A DNA stretch of 27,693 nt from Eimeria necatrix. Lineage: Eukaryota; Apicomplexa; Conoidasida; Eucoccidiorida; Eimeriidae. The position numbers were made by a program, and so were the translations under genes. The stretch lies in the NCBI RefSeq assembly GCF_000499385.1, contig NW_013654347.1:1-27693 (forward strand), given 5' to 3'. Shown here piece after piece: positions 9,228-19,084 of the stretch; positions within the stretch are counted from its first letter, which is position 1; each line of letters opens with the position of its first letter. The notes under the pieces were generated by a model. The model saw only the letters and a program-made list of their open reading frames with translations, did not search any database and was not told where the DNA came from.

Positions 9228-9570
9228 GTCTCACCAGGGGCACTTCTTTGTGGGGTCTTCTTGGGAGTTTTGCCAGGCTTGCTGCAGCTCTGCTGCTGCT
9301 GCTGCTGTTGCTGTGTCTTTGCATGCACACTGCTACGGGACAAAGACCCACCCGAAGCCTTCAGTGACTTCCACTTGTCTCTTTGGAGCAGCAGCAGCAG
9401 CAACTGCTGCAGCAGCAAGTGCAGCAGCAGAGGCGGGCGTGCAGGCAGCAGCAAGTGCAGCAGCAGAGGCGGGCGTGCAGGCCGCCGCCGGAACAGCAGC
9501 AGCAGCAGCAGCAGCAGCAGGGCACCTGAGTTGTGGGGTTGTTGTTGCTGCTGCTGCTGCTGCTCCCCAG
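9161..9570 (+). other. Repeat-rich stretch with unresolved coding potential
   Basis: GGGGCCCC motifs, two CTG runs, a non-repetitive island (one frame reads LLRDKDPPEAFSDFHLSLW) and the 36-bp direct repeat at 9409-9480. All three frames are partly open and none is clearly better. A CTG run ending tgctgctccccag leads into the confident exon at 9571. Confidence 0.4.
9409..9480 (+). repeat. Exact 36-bp tandem duplication
   Basis: Two identical adjacent 36-bp copies that include the non-CAG segment AGGCGGGCGTGCAG. Being 12 codons long, the duplication keeps every frame; in the Gln frame each copy reads QQQVQQQRRACR and in the Ala frame AAASAAAEAGVQ. Confidence 0.9.
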
Positions 9571-9650
9571 GGGAAGCAGCAGCAAGAGGGGGGCCCCCCG
9601 GGGCCCCAGCGAAGGCGCGTCTCCGTCAGCATGTGCAGCGCAGCAGAAGC

Positions 9651-9709
<59 letters not shown>

Positions 9710-9906
9710 CGTGGGTGCTCAGGGGCCTGCGGCTGTGGGAAAGTGCAGACTTGGTGCATGGAGATTTGCTGCTGCTGCTGCTGAAGCCCCGTTTGCTGCT
9801 GCTGCGGCTCTTTGAAAAGAAAAAAGAAGCTGCTGCTGCTGCTGCTGCAGCAGCAAAAGGCATCACCAGGGCCCAAAGAAAGGCCCAGATTTATACTTCT
9901 TTTATG
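9571..9906 (+). CDS. Giant Ala-rich protein, exon 1 of the resolved chain
   Basis: This exon opens the longest consistent gene model in the window. It starts after a CTG run and gctccccag in phase 0 and reads GKQQQEGGPPGPQRRRVSVS, a Gln run, then AWVLRGLRLWESADLVHGDL and KPRLLLLRLFEKKKE, a short Ala run, and KGITRAQRKAQIYTSFM to a donor ATG|GTCTGT. The Arg/Lys-rich helical segments are not repeat products. Earlier exons probably exist; an in-frame ATG at 9630 is a possible start if not. The donor is weak at positions +3 to +5, but phase 0 matches the next exon. Family unknown; the helical pattern would suit a solenoid repeat protein. Confidence 0.55.
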
Positions 9907-11064
9907 GTCTGTTTTTTTTATTTATTTTGTTTTATTTATTTTATTTTTTATTTCTTTATTTATTTGTTTTCTTTTATTTTTTCTATTTATTTTATTTTTT
10001 ATTTATTTTATTTATTTTATTTATTTTATTTATTTTATTTATTCCATTTATTTTATTTATTTGTTTTGCTTTATTTACTTTTCTATTTATTTTATTTATT
10101 TTACGTGTTTTATTTGTTTCATTCGTTTTATTTATTTTCCGCCTTTTTCTGTTTTTTATTTCTTCTAATTTGTTTTAATGCCTTTTAATTTCTTATTTCC
10201 TTTATTTCTTTTATTTCTTTTTATTTTTTTATTTCTTTTTATTTCTTTATTTCTTTTTATTTCTCTTTATTTCTTTTGTATCTCTTTTTATTTCCTTTTA
10301 TTCCCTTTATATCTTTTCTATTTCTTTTTATTTCCTTCCACTTCTTTTATTTCTTTTTATTTCTTTTTATTTCTTTTTATTTCTTTTTATTTCTTTTTAT
10401 TTCATTTAATGTATTTTTATTTCTTTTTCCTTTTATTTCTCTTTCCTAAAAGTGCCTCCTTTCATCTCCTAAAAGTTTTCTGTTTTTTAATTCCAAATTT
10501 TTTATCTTTTTAAAAGCGTTTCTTTTTATTCTCTAAATTTTGTTTTTGTATTTAAATTTTTTTAAATTAAATTTGTTTAAATTGCTTCTTTTTATTACTC
10601 AAAATGTTTCTTTTAATTTCTTTAAATTGTTTTTTAATTCTTTCAATTCTTTTTTATTTTTTAATTATCTTTTTTTACTTCTCAAAGTTATCTTTTTATT
10701 TCCCAAAATTGTCTCTTTTTTTTAAATTGCATTTTTATTTCATCAAATTCTTTCTTTTTATTCATTAAATTGTTTTTTTAATAATTAAAATTTCCTAAAT
10801 TGCTTTTTTTAGTTTTTAAAATTGTTTCTTTTTATCTTCAAAAGTGCTTTTCCTTTTTCCTAAAATCGCCTTTTTTTATTTCTTTTTTTAATAAAAAAAA
10901 AGCATTTTAATCATTTAAATGGTTCTTTTTAATCATTTAAATCGTCTTTTATTTCATTTTTAAAACCATTTTTCACTTTTAATTTTAATTTTATTTTTAA
11001 TTTTATTTTTAATTTTATTTTTAATTTTATTTTTAATTTTATTTTTAATTTTATTTTTTTTCAG
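9907..11064 (+). other. Predicted 1,158-base T-rich intron
   Basis: The + strand is almost pure T/A with very little G: first TTTATTTTA-type repeats, then TTTTTATTTC-type repeats, then more degenerate T-rich sequence, and from about 10985 to 11058 a 12-bp tandem repeat of TTTTATTTTTAA. It ends tttttttcag, an excellent acceptor. Reading frames inside it (Phe, Tyr, Ile, Leu only) are composition effects. Confidence 0.65.
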
Positions 11065-11138
11065 AAAGCCCTCGCAAAGCAAGTGTCTCTACCCCAGCCG
11101 CTGCTGCGCTCTTTTTGCCGCCTCAGTTTTGCTGCAGC

Positions 11139-11230
<92 letters not shown>

Positions 11231-11275
11231 TGCTGCACGCCTTCGAAAGGCCCTTTTCCTACTTTTGTCTCTACC
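11065..11275 (+). CDS. Giant Ala-rich protein, exon 2
   Basis: Flanked by T-rich introns on both sides, the exon stands out by composition. It reads KALAKQVSLPQPLLRSFCRL, SFAAA, a Gln run with one Glu, then LLHAFERPFSYFCLY to CTACC|GTGAGC. It is 70 codons plus one base (phase 1). Acceptor and donor are both strong. Joined to exon 1 the sequence reads IYTSFMKALAKQ without a break in helical character. Confidence 0.7.
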
Positions 11276-11769
11276 GTGAGCGCCTCCTTTTCTCCCCTTT
11301 TTTATTTCTTTTTTATATTTATTTCTTTTTTATTTCTTTTTTTATTTCTTTTTTTATTTTTTTATTTCTTTTTTATTTGTTTTTATTTCTTTTTCATCTT
11401 TTTATTTCCTTTTTGTTTCTTTTTTATTTCTTTTTTGTTTCTTTTATTTTTTTTGTTTCTCTGATTGTCTCTTTTATTTCTTTCTTTTAATCTTTTCGTT
11501 TAATGTTTTTGTTTTGTCTATACTTTTATTTTTGTTTTACTTTCATTTTAACTTTTGAATTTATTCTCTTAATTTCTGTTTATCTTTTCTTTCATTTTAT
11601 TTTTAGTTTATACTTTATCCCTGTTTATCCTTTTTATTTTCTTTTTCATTTATTATTTTTATTTTTTATTCTTTTTTCTTTTTTTAATTTTTTGTCTTTT
11701 TTGTGTTTTTTTGCCTTTTTATTTTTATTTGCTTCTCAGTGTCAATAAAAGAAAAAGCATTTAATTTAC

Positions 11770-11804
<35 letters not shown>

Positions 11805-11848
11805 TTCTTAATTTATTTATTATTACTTTGTTTATTTATTTATTTACT

Positions 11849-11887
<39 letters not shown>

Positions 11888-11949
11888 TTCATTTATTTAT
11901 TTATTTATTTATTTATTTACCTTTTTGTGGCTGTGTCCTTTTGCTGCAG
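11276..11949 (+). other. Predicted 674-base T-rich intron with (TTTA)n microsatellite
   Basis: The intron begins with GTGAGC and carries TTTTTTATTTC repeats. Between about 11764 and 11925 it carries TTTA tetranucleotide runs with a few interruptions. It ends tccttttgctgcag. No coding content is supported. Confidence 0.7.
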
Positions 11950-12168
11950 AGCCTGCAGCATCGCAGCAGCAGCAGCTGCTGCTGCAGCTGCAGGTGTTGT
12001 GTTTTCTTTGTTCTCAAACAGCAGATTTGCTGCAGTTCTTAGCAGCAACTATAAACTGGCAGCAGCAGCTGCTGCAGCACAAGCAGCTGCTGCCGCTGCA
12101 GCAGCAGCAGCAGCAGCAGCAGATATCATTTGTCCCCGTCATTGTATCCAGAAGAGTCTCCTCAGCTG
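11950..12168 (+). CDS. Giant Ala-rich protein, exon 3
   Basis: The first two bases complete a codon with the last base of exon 2 (C+AG, Gln). The exon then reads PAASQQQQLLLQLQ, VLCFLCSQTADLLQFLAATI, NWQQQLLQHKQLLPL, a Gln run, and ISFVPVIVSRRVSSA to CAGCTG|GTGCTG (phase 1). Leu/Phe/Cys-rich helices alternate with Gln tracts inserted in loops, a typical way that Eimeria repeats interrupt folded domains. The 3' end is the less certain boundary: GTATCC and GTCCCC donors lie a little upstream, but only this one fits the next exon's frame. Confidence 0.6.
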
Positions 12169-12229
12169 GTGCTGCAGCTGCTGCTGTTGCTGCTGCTGTT
12201 GCTGCTGCTACTGTTGCTGCTGCTGCCGT

Positions 12230-12263
<34 letters not shown>

Positions 12264-12528
12264 TTTTTTCTCCGTCTTTCTCCGCATTTTTCGACAGCAA
12301 ATTAATTTATTTTTCTTTTTCTTTTTTGTTTCATTATTTGCTGCTGTGGCTCCCAGTCTTTCACAAACAAAATTAAAATTAATTTTGAAATTAAAATAAT
12401 TATTTTAATTTCATTTTTTTAATTTGATTTAATTTTATTTTTTTTATATTTTTCCCACTTTCCTGCTGCTGCTGCTGCTGCTGCTGCCGCTGCTGCTGCT
12501 GCTGCTGCTGCCTGCAGCTGCTTCTCAG
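12169..12528 (+). other. Predicted intron: CTG repeats and A/T-rich core
   Basis: It begins with CTG/TTG repeats (12172-12261), passes through T-rich and AATTAAAATT-type sequence, then another CTG run (12464-12511), and ends cagctgcttctcag. An alternative acceptor, cctgcag at 12517, would not keep the phase. Confidence 0.5.
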
Positions 12529-12603
12529 AGACCCTCTTCAGGCTCACGGAGACTTTCAGTGACTTCAGCAGTGCTGCAGCAGCCGCAGCAGCATGCAACG
12601 CCC

Positions 12604-12641
<38 letters not shown>

Positions 12642-12817
12642 TGGGGCTGCAGCTGCTGCAGCAGGCAGCCAACAGAGCTGCTGCTGCCTGAAGAAGGGGC
12701 CCCACAGGGGGGCCCCCTGACCCCGAAGCAGCTGCTGCTGGACTTTTTGGGGGCCCTTTGCGAGGCCCCCCAGTACCTGGGCGACTTCGCAGCAGTGCTT
12801 GGGGCTGCATGCGAACT

Positions 12818-12864
<47 letters not shown>

Positions 12865-12962
12865 GGGAGGAGGCCCTCAAGGAGGCCTTAGACTACTTGC
12901 CGCCGCAGGAACTCCAGGTTGCAGTTGCTGCTGCGCTGCTGCAGGAAATGAGAGCAGCAAAG
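12529..12962 (+). CDS. Giant Ala-rich protein, exon 4
   Basis: G from exon 3 plus AG makes Glu, and the exon reads TLFRLTETFSDFSSAAA, CNAR, a Ser run, PTELLLPEEGAPQGGPLTPK, QLLLDFLGALCEAPQYLGDF, AAVLGAACEL, a Gln run, then EEALKEALDYLPPQELQVAV and AAALLQEMRAAK to AAG|GTGAGG (phase 0). The paired helices around QLLLDFLGALCEAPQYLGDF and EALKEALDYLPPQELQVAVA, with Gln and Ser tracts between, are the best evidence in the window for a folded alpha-helical repeat domain. No catalytic motif is seen. Apicomplexan mitochondrial helical-repeat proteins (heptatricopeptide/RAP type) are one possibility, unproven. Confidence 0.65.
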
Positions 12963-13008
12963 GTGAGGAAACGAGGAGACACAAAAGAGCTGCTGCACTC
13001 CTTCTCAA

Positions 13009-13064
<56 letters not shown>

Positions 13065-13114
13065 CTATCTTATTAGTGCGTTCCTGTTCCGCTTTGCTTC
13101 CTGTTTGACGGCAG
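12963..13114 (+). other. Predicted 152-base intron with CTG/TTG repeats
   Basis: Strong donor GTGAGG and acceptor cctgtttgacggcag, with CTG/TTG triplets in the middle. In-frame stops inside (for example TGA 13106-13108, in the frame of the downstream exon) require its removal. Both junctions are phase 0. Confidence 0.7.
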
Positions 13115-13453
13115 AGGCAAATCTCACAAGTAGAGGCCATGTCTCCAGCAGCAGCAGCAGCAGCAGCTGCTGCTGCTGCTGCTGCTGCTGCTGCAGAGGA
13201 AGAGATGGGATCCCCAGAAGACTCGCTGCTTGCTGCTTCAAGGCCCCCAGAGGAAAACTCGGTAGTAGAAGGGGCAGCAGCTACTACTCCTGCTGCTGCT
13301 GCTTCTGCTGCTGCTTCTGCTGCTGCTTCTGCTGCTGCTTCTGCTGCTGCTACTCCTCTCAGGGGCTCCATAGATTCCCAGGTGCCCCTGGTGGTAAACC
13401 CTAGGGCCTTTACGCAGCAGCAGCTGGGGGCCCCCCCGTCCATGTCTTTGCAT

Positions 13454-13488
<35 letters not shown>

Positions 13489-13714
13489 TGACAGGGACGC
13501 CAGCAGCTGCAGCAGCTGCAGCAGCTACAGCAGCTGCAGCAGCTGCAGCAGCTACAGCAGCTGCAGCAGCTGCAGCAGCTACAGCAGCTGCAGCAGCTTC
13601 AGCAGAGATCCAAAGAGCAGCGATTTCGAAAACGAAAGCAGCAGCAGCTTCTCAGCAGCAGCAGCTGCTGCAGGGCCTGCTGGCCAGTTAGATGTCCCTG
13701 CAGCAAATCCAAGC

Positions 13715-13746
<32 letters not shown>

Positions 13747-13870
13747 AGGGATAAGCGGCTCAAAAGATGCACAAGAAGCAGCAGCTTCTTGGTTGCGTCC
13801 GGCAGACGCAGCAGCAGCAACAGCAGCAGCAGCACAATCACAACTTGCAGCAGCACCTGCAGCAAAACCC

Positions 13871-13917
<47 letters not shown>

Positions 13918-14434
13918 TGAGTTGGAGGAAGAAGCATTCTTCTCTCCACTAGAAGGGGGAGTCCTTTCTCCTGGAAATTTGTCTCCTTTTTTTTCTGTCT
14001 CTTTTCAAGAAGAGACAGTTGGATTTGAAGAAGCAGCAGCTCGGCTGTGCAGCAGCGAGCCGCACAGCATTCTCGAGTCGCAGCAGCAGCAGCAGCAGTT
14101 GCTGCAGCAGCAGCAGCAGTTGTTGCTGCAGCAGCAGCAATTGTTGCTGCTGCAGCAGCAGAAGCTGCAGCAGGAGCAGCAACTGCATCAGCAGCAACAG
14201 CAGCATCAGCAACAGCAGCAGCAACTGCATGAGCAACAACAGCAGCAGCAATTGCATCAGCAACAGCTGCAGCAGCAACAGCAGCAGCAACAGCAGCAGC
14301 AACAGCAGCAGCAACTGCAGCAGCAACTGCAGCAGCAGCAACAGACGCAGCGTCCGCGTACCGACTCGGAAGAAGAGCTCCTCAGGGCCACAGTGCTGCG
14401 GCAGCAGCTGCAGCAGCAGCTAAAGGTCTTGATT

Positions 14435-14465
<31 letters not shown>

Positions 14466-14519
14466 CACAACAGGAGCACCAAGCACAAACAGTACAACAA
14501 CAGCAAGAGGAACAGCAAG

Positions 14520-14552
<33 letters not shown>

Positions 14553-14922
14553 TGCAGCAACAGCAGGAACAACAGCCATGTCCAGGCACTACAGAGTCTG
14601 AAAACCCCCATTACCAATATACCGCAGCAACAGCAGCAGCAGCACCAGCAGCACTTGCAGCAGCTGCAGCAAAACAAACAGCAACAGAACCACTAGCAGC
14701 AGCAGCAGAAGCAGCAACAGCAGCACTGTCGCCAGCAGCCTCAGCAGCACAAACAACAATGGAGCCTGCAGCAGCAGCATCGGCAGCAGCAGCAGCAGCA
14801 AAAGATGAAACCGCAGAGAGCTCTGGTGGACAAGCAGCAACAGAGGCAGCAGCAGCAGCAGCAGCAGCATTGTCGGTAACAGCAGCAAAAACAAAGGCCG
14901 CTGCTGAGAGGACACGAGCAAT

Positions 14923-14958
<36 letters not shown>

Positions 14959-15239
14959 GCGTAGAGCAACATTGCTTGCTGCAGCTGCATTAGACGAGCC
15001 CCGCAGCGGACAAAGCGGAGCAGCAGCAACAGCCGCAGCAGCAGTATCTCCAGCAGCAGCAGCAGCACCAGCAGCACTTGCAGCTGCAGCAGCAGCAGCA
15101 GAAACAGAAACAGCAGCACCTGAGGCATCTGCTGCAGCAGCAAAAGCAGCCGCGGCTAAAGAAGAAGTGGCAGCATTGAAAACAGCTGACAACCCTAAAG
15201 AAGCACCTGGAGGAGCAGCAGCAGCAGAAGCCGCAGCAG

Positions 15240-15277
<38 letters not shown>

Positions 15278-15410
15278 ACGCCAATAACAGAAACAGCAAA
15301 GGCTAGTGTTGAGGCACGAGCTGCAGCAGATGCAACAGCAGCTGCAGCTGCAGCAAACGATAATCACAGCGAGTTTTCTGATGGAGCAGCAGCACTAGAA
15401 AAAGCAAACG

Positions 15411-15454
<44 letters not shown>

Positions 15455-15682
15455 GAAGCAGCTGCAGCAGGGGGAACTCACGCTGGGCAACTGCTGCCTC
15501 AGGGCTCAACTGCAGCACCGGCAGCAGAAACGCCAGGGGAAACAGCAGCAGCTGCAGCAGAAGCAGCAGCAGCTGCAGCAGAAGCAGCAGCAGCAGCACC
15601 AGATCTTCACGAAGAGCAAAAGGGAGCAGCAGAGGCAGCAGCTGAAGAAGGAGAGCCAGCAGCAACAGAACCAGCACCCATT

Positions 15683-15733
<51 letters not shown>

Positions 15734-15897
15734 GCAGCAGCAAGGGCATTTCTCGCTGCAGAAGTCCCAGAAGCACCAGAAGATGCTCAAGATGCACAAA
15801 CAACAGATTCAGCAGCAGCAGCAACTGCAGCAGCAGCAGGATCAGCAGGGGCAAAGGAAGACGCAGCATTAGCTGCAGCACATGCTGATGCAGAGGG

Positions 15898-15951
<54 letters not shown>

Positions 15952-16399
15952 CGCAGCTGCAGCAGCGAATAACAGCGATTCTCTCTTACTAGCCGAGCAA
16001 ACAGCATCACCAGCACTGGCGCTGGCAGCAGCCGCAACAGCAGCAGCAGCAGAAGCAGCAGAAGCAGCGGAGAAAACAGCTGCAGAAGCAGCAACAGAAG
16101 CAGTAACAGAAGCAGCAGCAGGAGCAGCAGAAGAAGCAGCAGAAGAAGCAGCAGCAGAAGCAGCAGAAGAAGCAGCAGCAGAAGCAGCAGAAGAAGCAGC
16201 AGCAGAAGCAGCAGCAGAAACAGCCTCAGCAGCTGAGCTCACAACAACAGCAAACGCTCAAGGCCAACTAAATGAAGAAGCAAAAGAAGCAGCAGCAGCA
16301 GCAGCAGCAGCAGAACCTGCTGCAGCTGCTTCTGATGCAGAGGATGCAGCAGCAAACACAGATCTCGAATCAGCACCGGAAGAAAATGACGAAATCCTT

Positions 16400-16434
<35 letters not shown>

Positions 16435-17287
16435 GGCGGCAGCAGGTGGTGCCCAGGCAGCAGCAGAAACTCCAGACGCAACAGACACAGAAGAAAAAGA
16501 GAATAAACAAAAGCAGGAAGCAAATGCAGCACATGCTGCTGCAGCAGCAGCAGCAGCAGCAGCAGCGGCAACAGCAACAGCAGCGGAAGCGGAAGCAGTG
16601 CCGGCGCCAGCTGAAGCCTCTGCAGCATCGCCACCCACAGTTGCCGCAGCAGCACCTGCTGCTGCTGCTGCAGCTGCTGCTGCAGCAGCTGCAACAGAAA
16701 CCCAAAAAGAGCAACAGCTAGCTGAAAAATCCGCAGCTGCAGCAGCAGTACCTGGAGCAGCAGCAGCAGCAGCAGCAGCATCGGCAGCAGCAGCCGCAGC
16801 AATAAAGAGTGGAGTGGTGAATGCAAGTAGAAGGGCAACGGTCCTTAAAGGGGAGGCAGCAGCAGCCACTGCAGCAGCGGGAGCAGCAGCAGCAGCAGCT
16901 GCAGCAGCTGCTGCTGCTGCCGATGTGCAAGCTGTAGCAGCATCTGCAGCAGCAGCAAAAGCAAAGGCATCAAAGGACGAAGCAATCAACATAGCAGCTG
17001 CAGCGGAAGCAACTGCAGCAGAGGCAGCAGCAACTGCTGCACACAGGGAAGCAGCAACAACAGCAGTTACGGCAGCAGCAGCAGCAGTTGAAAAGTGCAG
17101 TCGTACCGCAAGCATTACAGCAGCAGAAGCTGCTGCTGCAGCTGCCAAGGCAGCAGCTGCAGCAGCAGCTGCTGCAGCAGCAAAGGCGAGACAGGCAGAG
17201 ACAGAAGCAATTGATATAGCTGCTACCGCAGAAGCAACAGCAGCAGCTGTTGAAGAAGATGCCACTGCAGCAACTGCACCAACTGCA

Positions 17288-17319
<32 letters not shown>

Positions 17320-17659
17320 TGAAGTAATACCCTTAGAGGACAGAGAGGCAGCAGCAGAAAGGCAGCCAGCAGCAGCAGATGACGAAACTGAGGATGCCGT
17401 CGCAGAAGCAGCAGAAGCAGCAAATGCAAGGGCAGCAGAGGCAGCAGAAGCAGCAGCAGCAGCAAGTGCTGCAGCACAGGCAGCCGCAGCAACAGCTGCA
17501 GCGGCAAATGACGAGGCAGCTGCGAATGAAGCAGCAGAAGAGGCTGCTGCTGAAGCGGATGCTGCTTCTGCTGCTGCAGCAACAGAAGCAGAAACATCAC
17601 AGGCTAATGTATCTGAATGCCTAAGTGCAGCAGAGGAGGCAGAAGAAGAGCCGACAGCA

Positions 17660-17710
<51 letters not shown>

Positions 17711-17956
17711 GCGGCGGATGTACCTACTGAAGGTACAGTGGCGCATAGGATGCCAGAAGAATCAGAGAGTAATGAGCAAGAGCGAACTGCTGCAGCAGCA
17801 ACAGCAGCAGCAGAAGCAGCAGCAGAAGCAGCAGCAGAAGCAGCAGCAGAAGCAGAAGCAGCAGCAGATGCAGAAGCAACAGCAGATGTGCCTGCTGAAG
17901 GTACAATGGCGCACCTAATGCCACAAGCAACAGAGAGGACTGAGAAAGAACGAACT

Positions 17957-18007
<51 letters not shown>

Positions 18008-18832
18008 CCAGAAGCAGCGGCAACAGCATCTGCTGCTGACGCTGCAGCAACAGCAGCAGATGCTGCAGGCGCTGAGATAGAAGAAGCGGATCCGCAGGAA
18101 AATGGCTCAGTTGACTCCGAAGTTGCTGCTGCAGCAGCAGCAGCAGCAGCAACGAGCAGTAGGCCTGAAGACGAAAAAGAAGCAGCAGAGTCATCAGCAG
18201 AAGCAGCAGAAGCAGCAGCAGCAGCAGAAGCAGCAGAAGCAGAAGCAGAAGAAGCAGAATCAGAAGCAGCAGACGCAACAGAATCGACAGAATCAGAGGC
18301 AGCAGAGGCAGCAGCAGCAGCAGAAGCAGCAGGAGCGGAGGAAGCAGCAGAAGCAGCAGAAGCAGCAGAGGCAGCTGCGCAAGCAACAGAAACAGCAGCA
18401 GCAGCAGAAGCAGCAGAGACAGCAGCAGCAGCAGCAGCTGCACGAGCAACAGAAGCAGCAATCGCACAAGAAGCAGCAGAAGCAGCAGAAGCAGCAGAAA
18501 TGGTGGAAGCAGCAACAGCAGAGGATATAGCGGAAGCAGCAGAAGCAGAAGCAGCAGCAGCGGCAGCAGCAGCAGCAGCAAAAGGACAAAAAGCAGCGGA
18601 GACTGTATCTGACAACGGAGAAGCCCAAGCAAGAGCAGCAGCAGCACCAGTGGCAAGAGCATCAACATCAGCAGCAGCAAAAACAGCGGAAAAGTTAGCA
18701 GCAGCAGCAGCTGCTGCTGCTGCTGCAGCAATGGCCGCAGCAGATGCGCGCCTGCGTGAAGCAGCAAAAGCCCAAAAAGAGACGGGAGAAACAGCAGAAA
18801 TCGCAGCAGCAGCAACGGCAGGAGCAACGGCA

Positions 18833-18863
<31 letters not shown>

Positions 18864-18892
18864 CAGCAACAGCAGCAACAGCAGCAACAGCA

Positions 18893-18923
<31 letters not shown>

Positions 18924-19039
18924 AAACAACAGCAGCAGCAACAGCAGCAGCAACAGCAGCAACAGAGCCAAGTCAAAATGAGGAAGAAAGCCTGGCCTCT
19001 GTGCTCTCTGTGAAGGAGACGATCAAACGTGGAGACAGT

Positions 19040-19084
<45 letters not shown>

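Noticed and set aside
9900..11748. Frames of Phe, Tyr, Ile and Leu that look like membrane proteins
   Set aside because: These arise from TTTATTTTA-type low-complexity DNA in predicted introns.
13500..13606. CRISPR-like repeat array
   Set aside because: No unique spacers, and the unit is coding and contiguous in a eukaryotic context.
16258..18615. 785-codon minus-strand frame rich in Ala and Ser
   Set aside because: It is the antisense of the GCA/GCT runs of the main exon. It has no island of natural sequence, while the sense strand has charged, duplicated segments.
17724..18971. 415-codon minus-strand poly-Leu frame
   Set aside because: CTG read as Leu on the antisense of the Ala rod; not a membrane protein.
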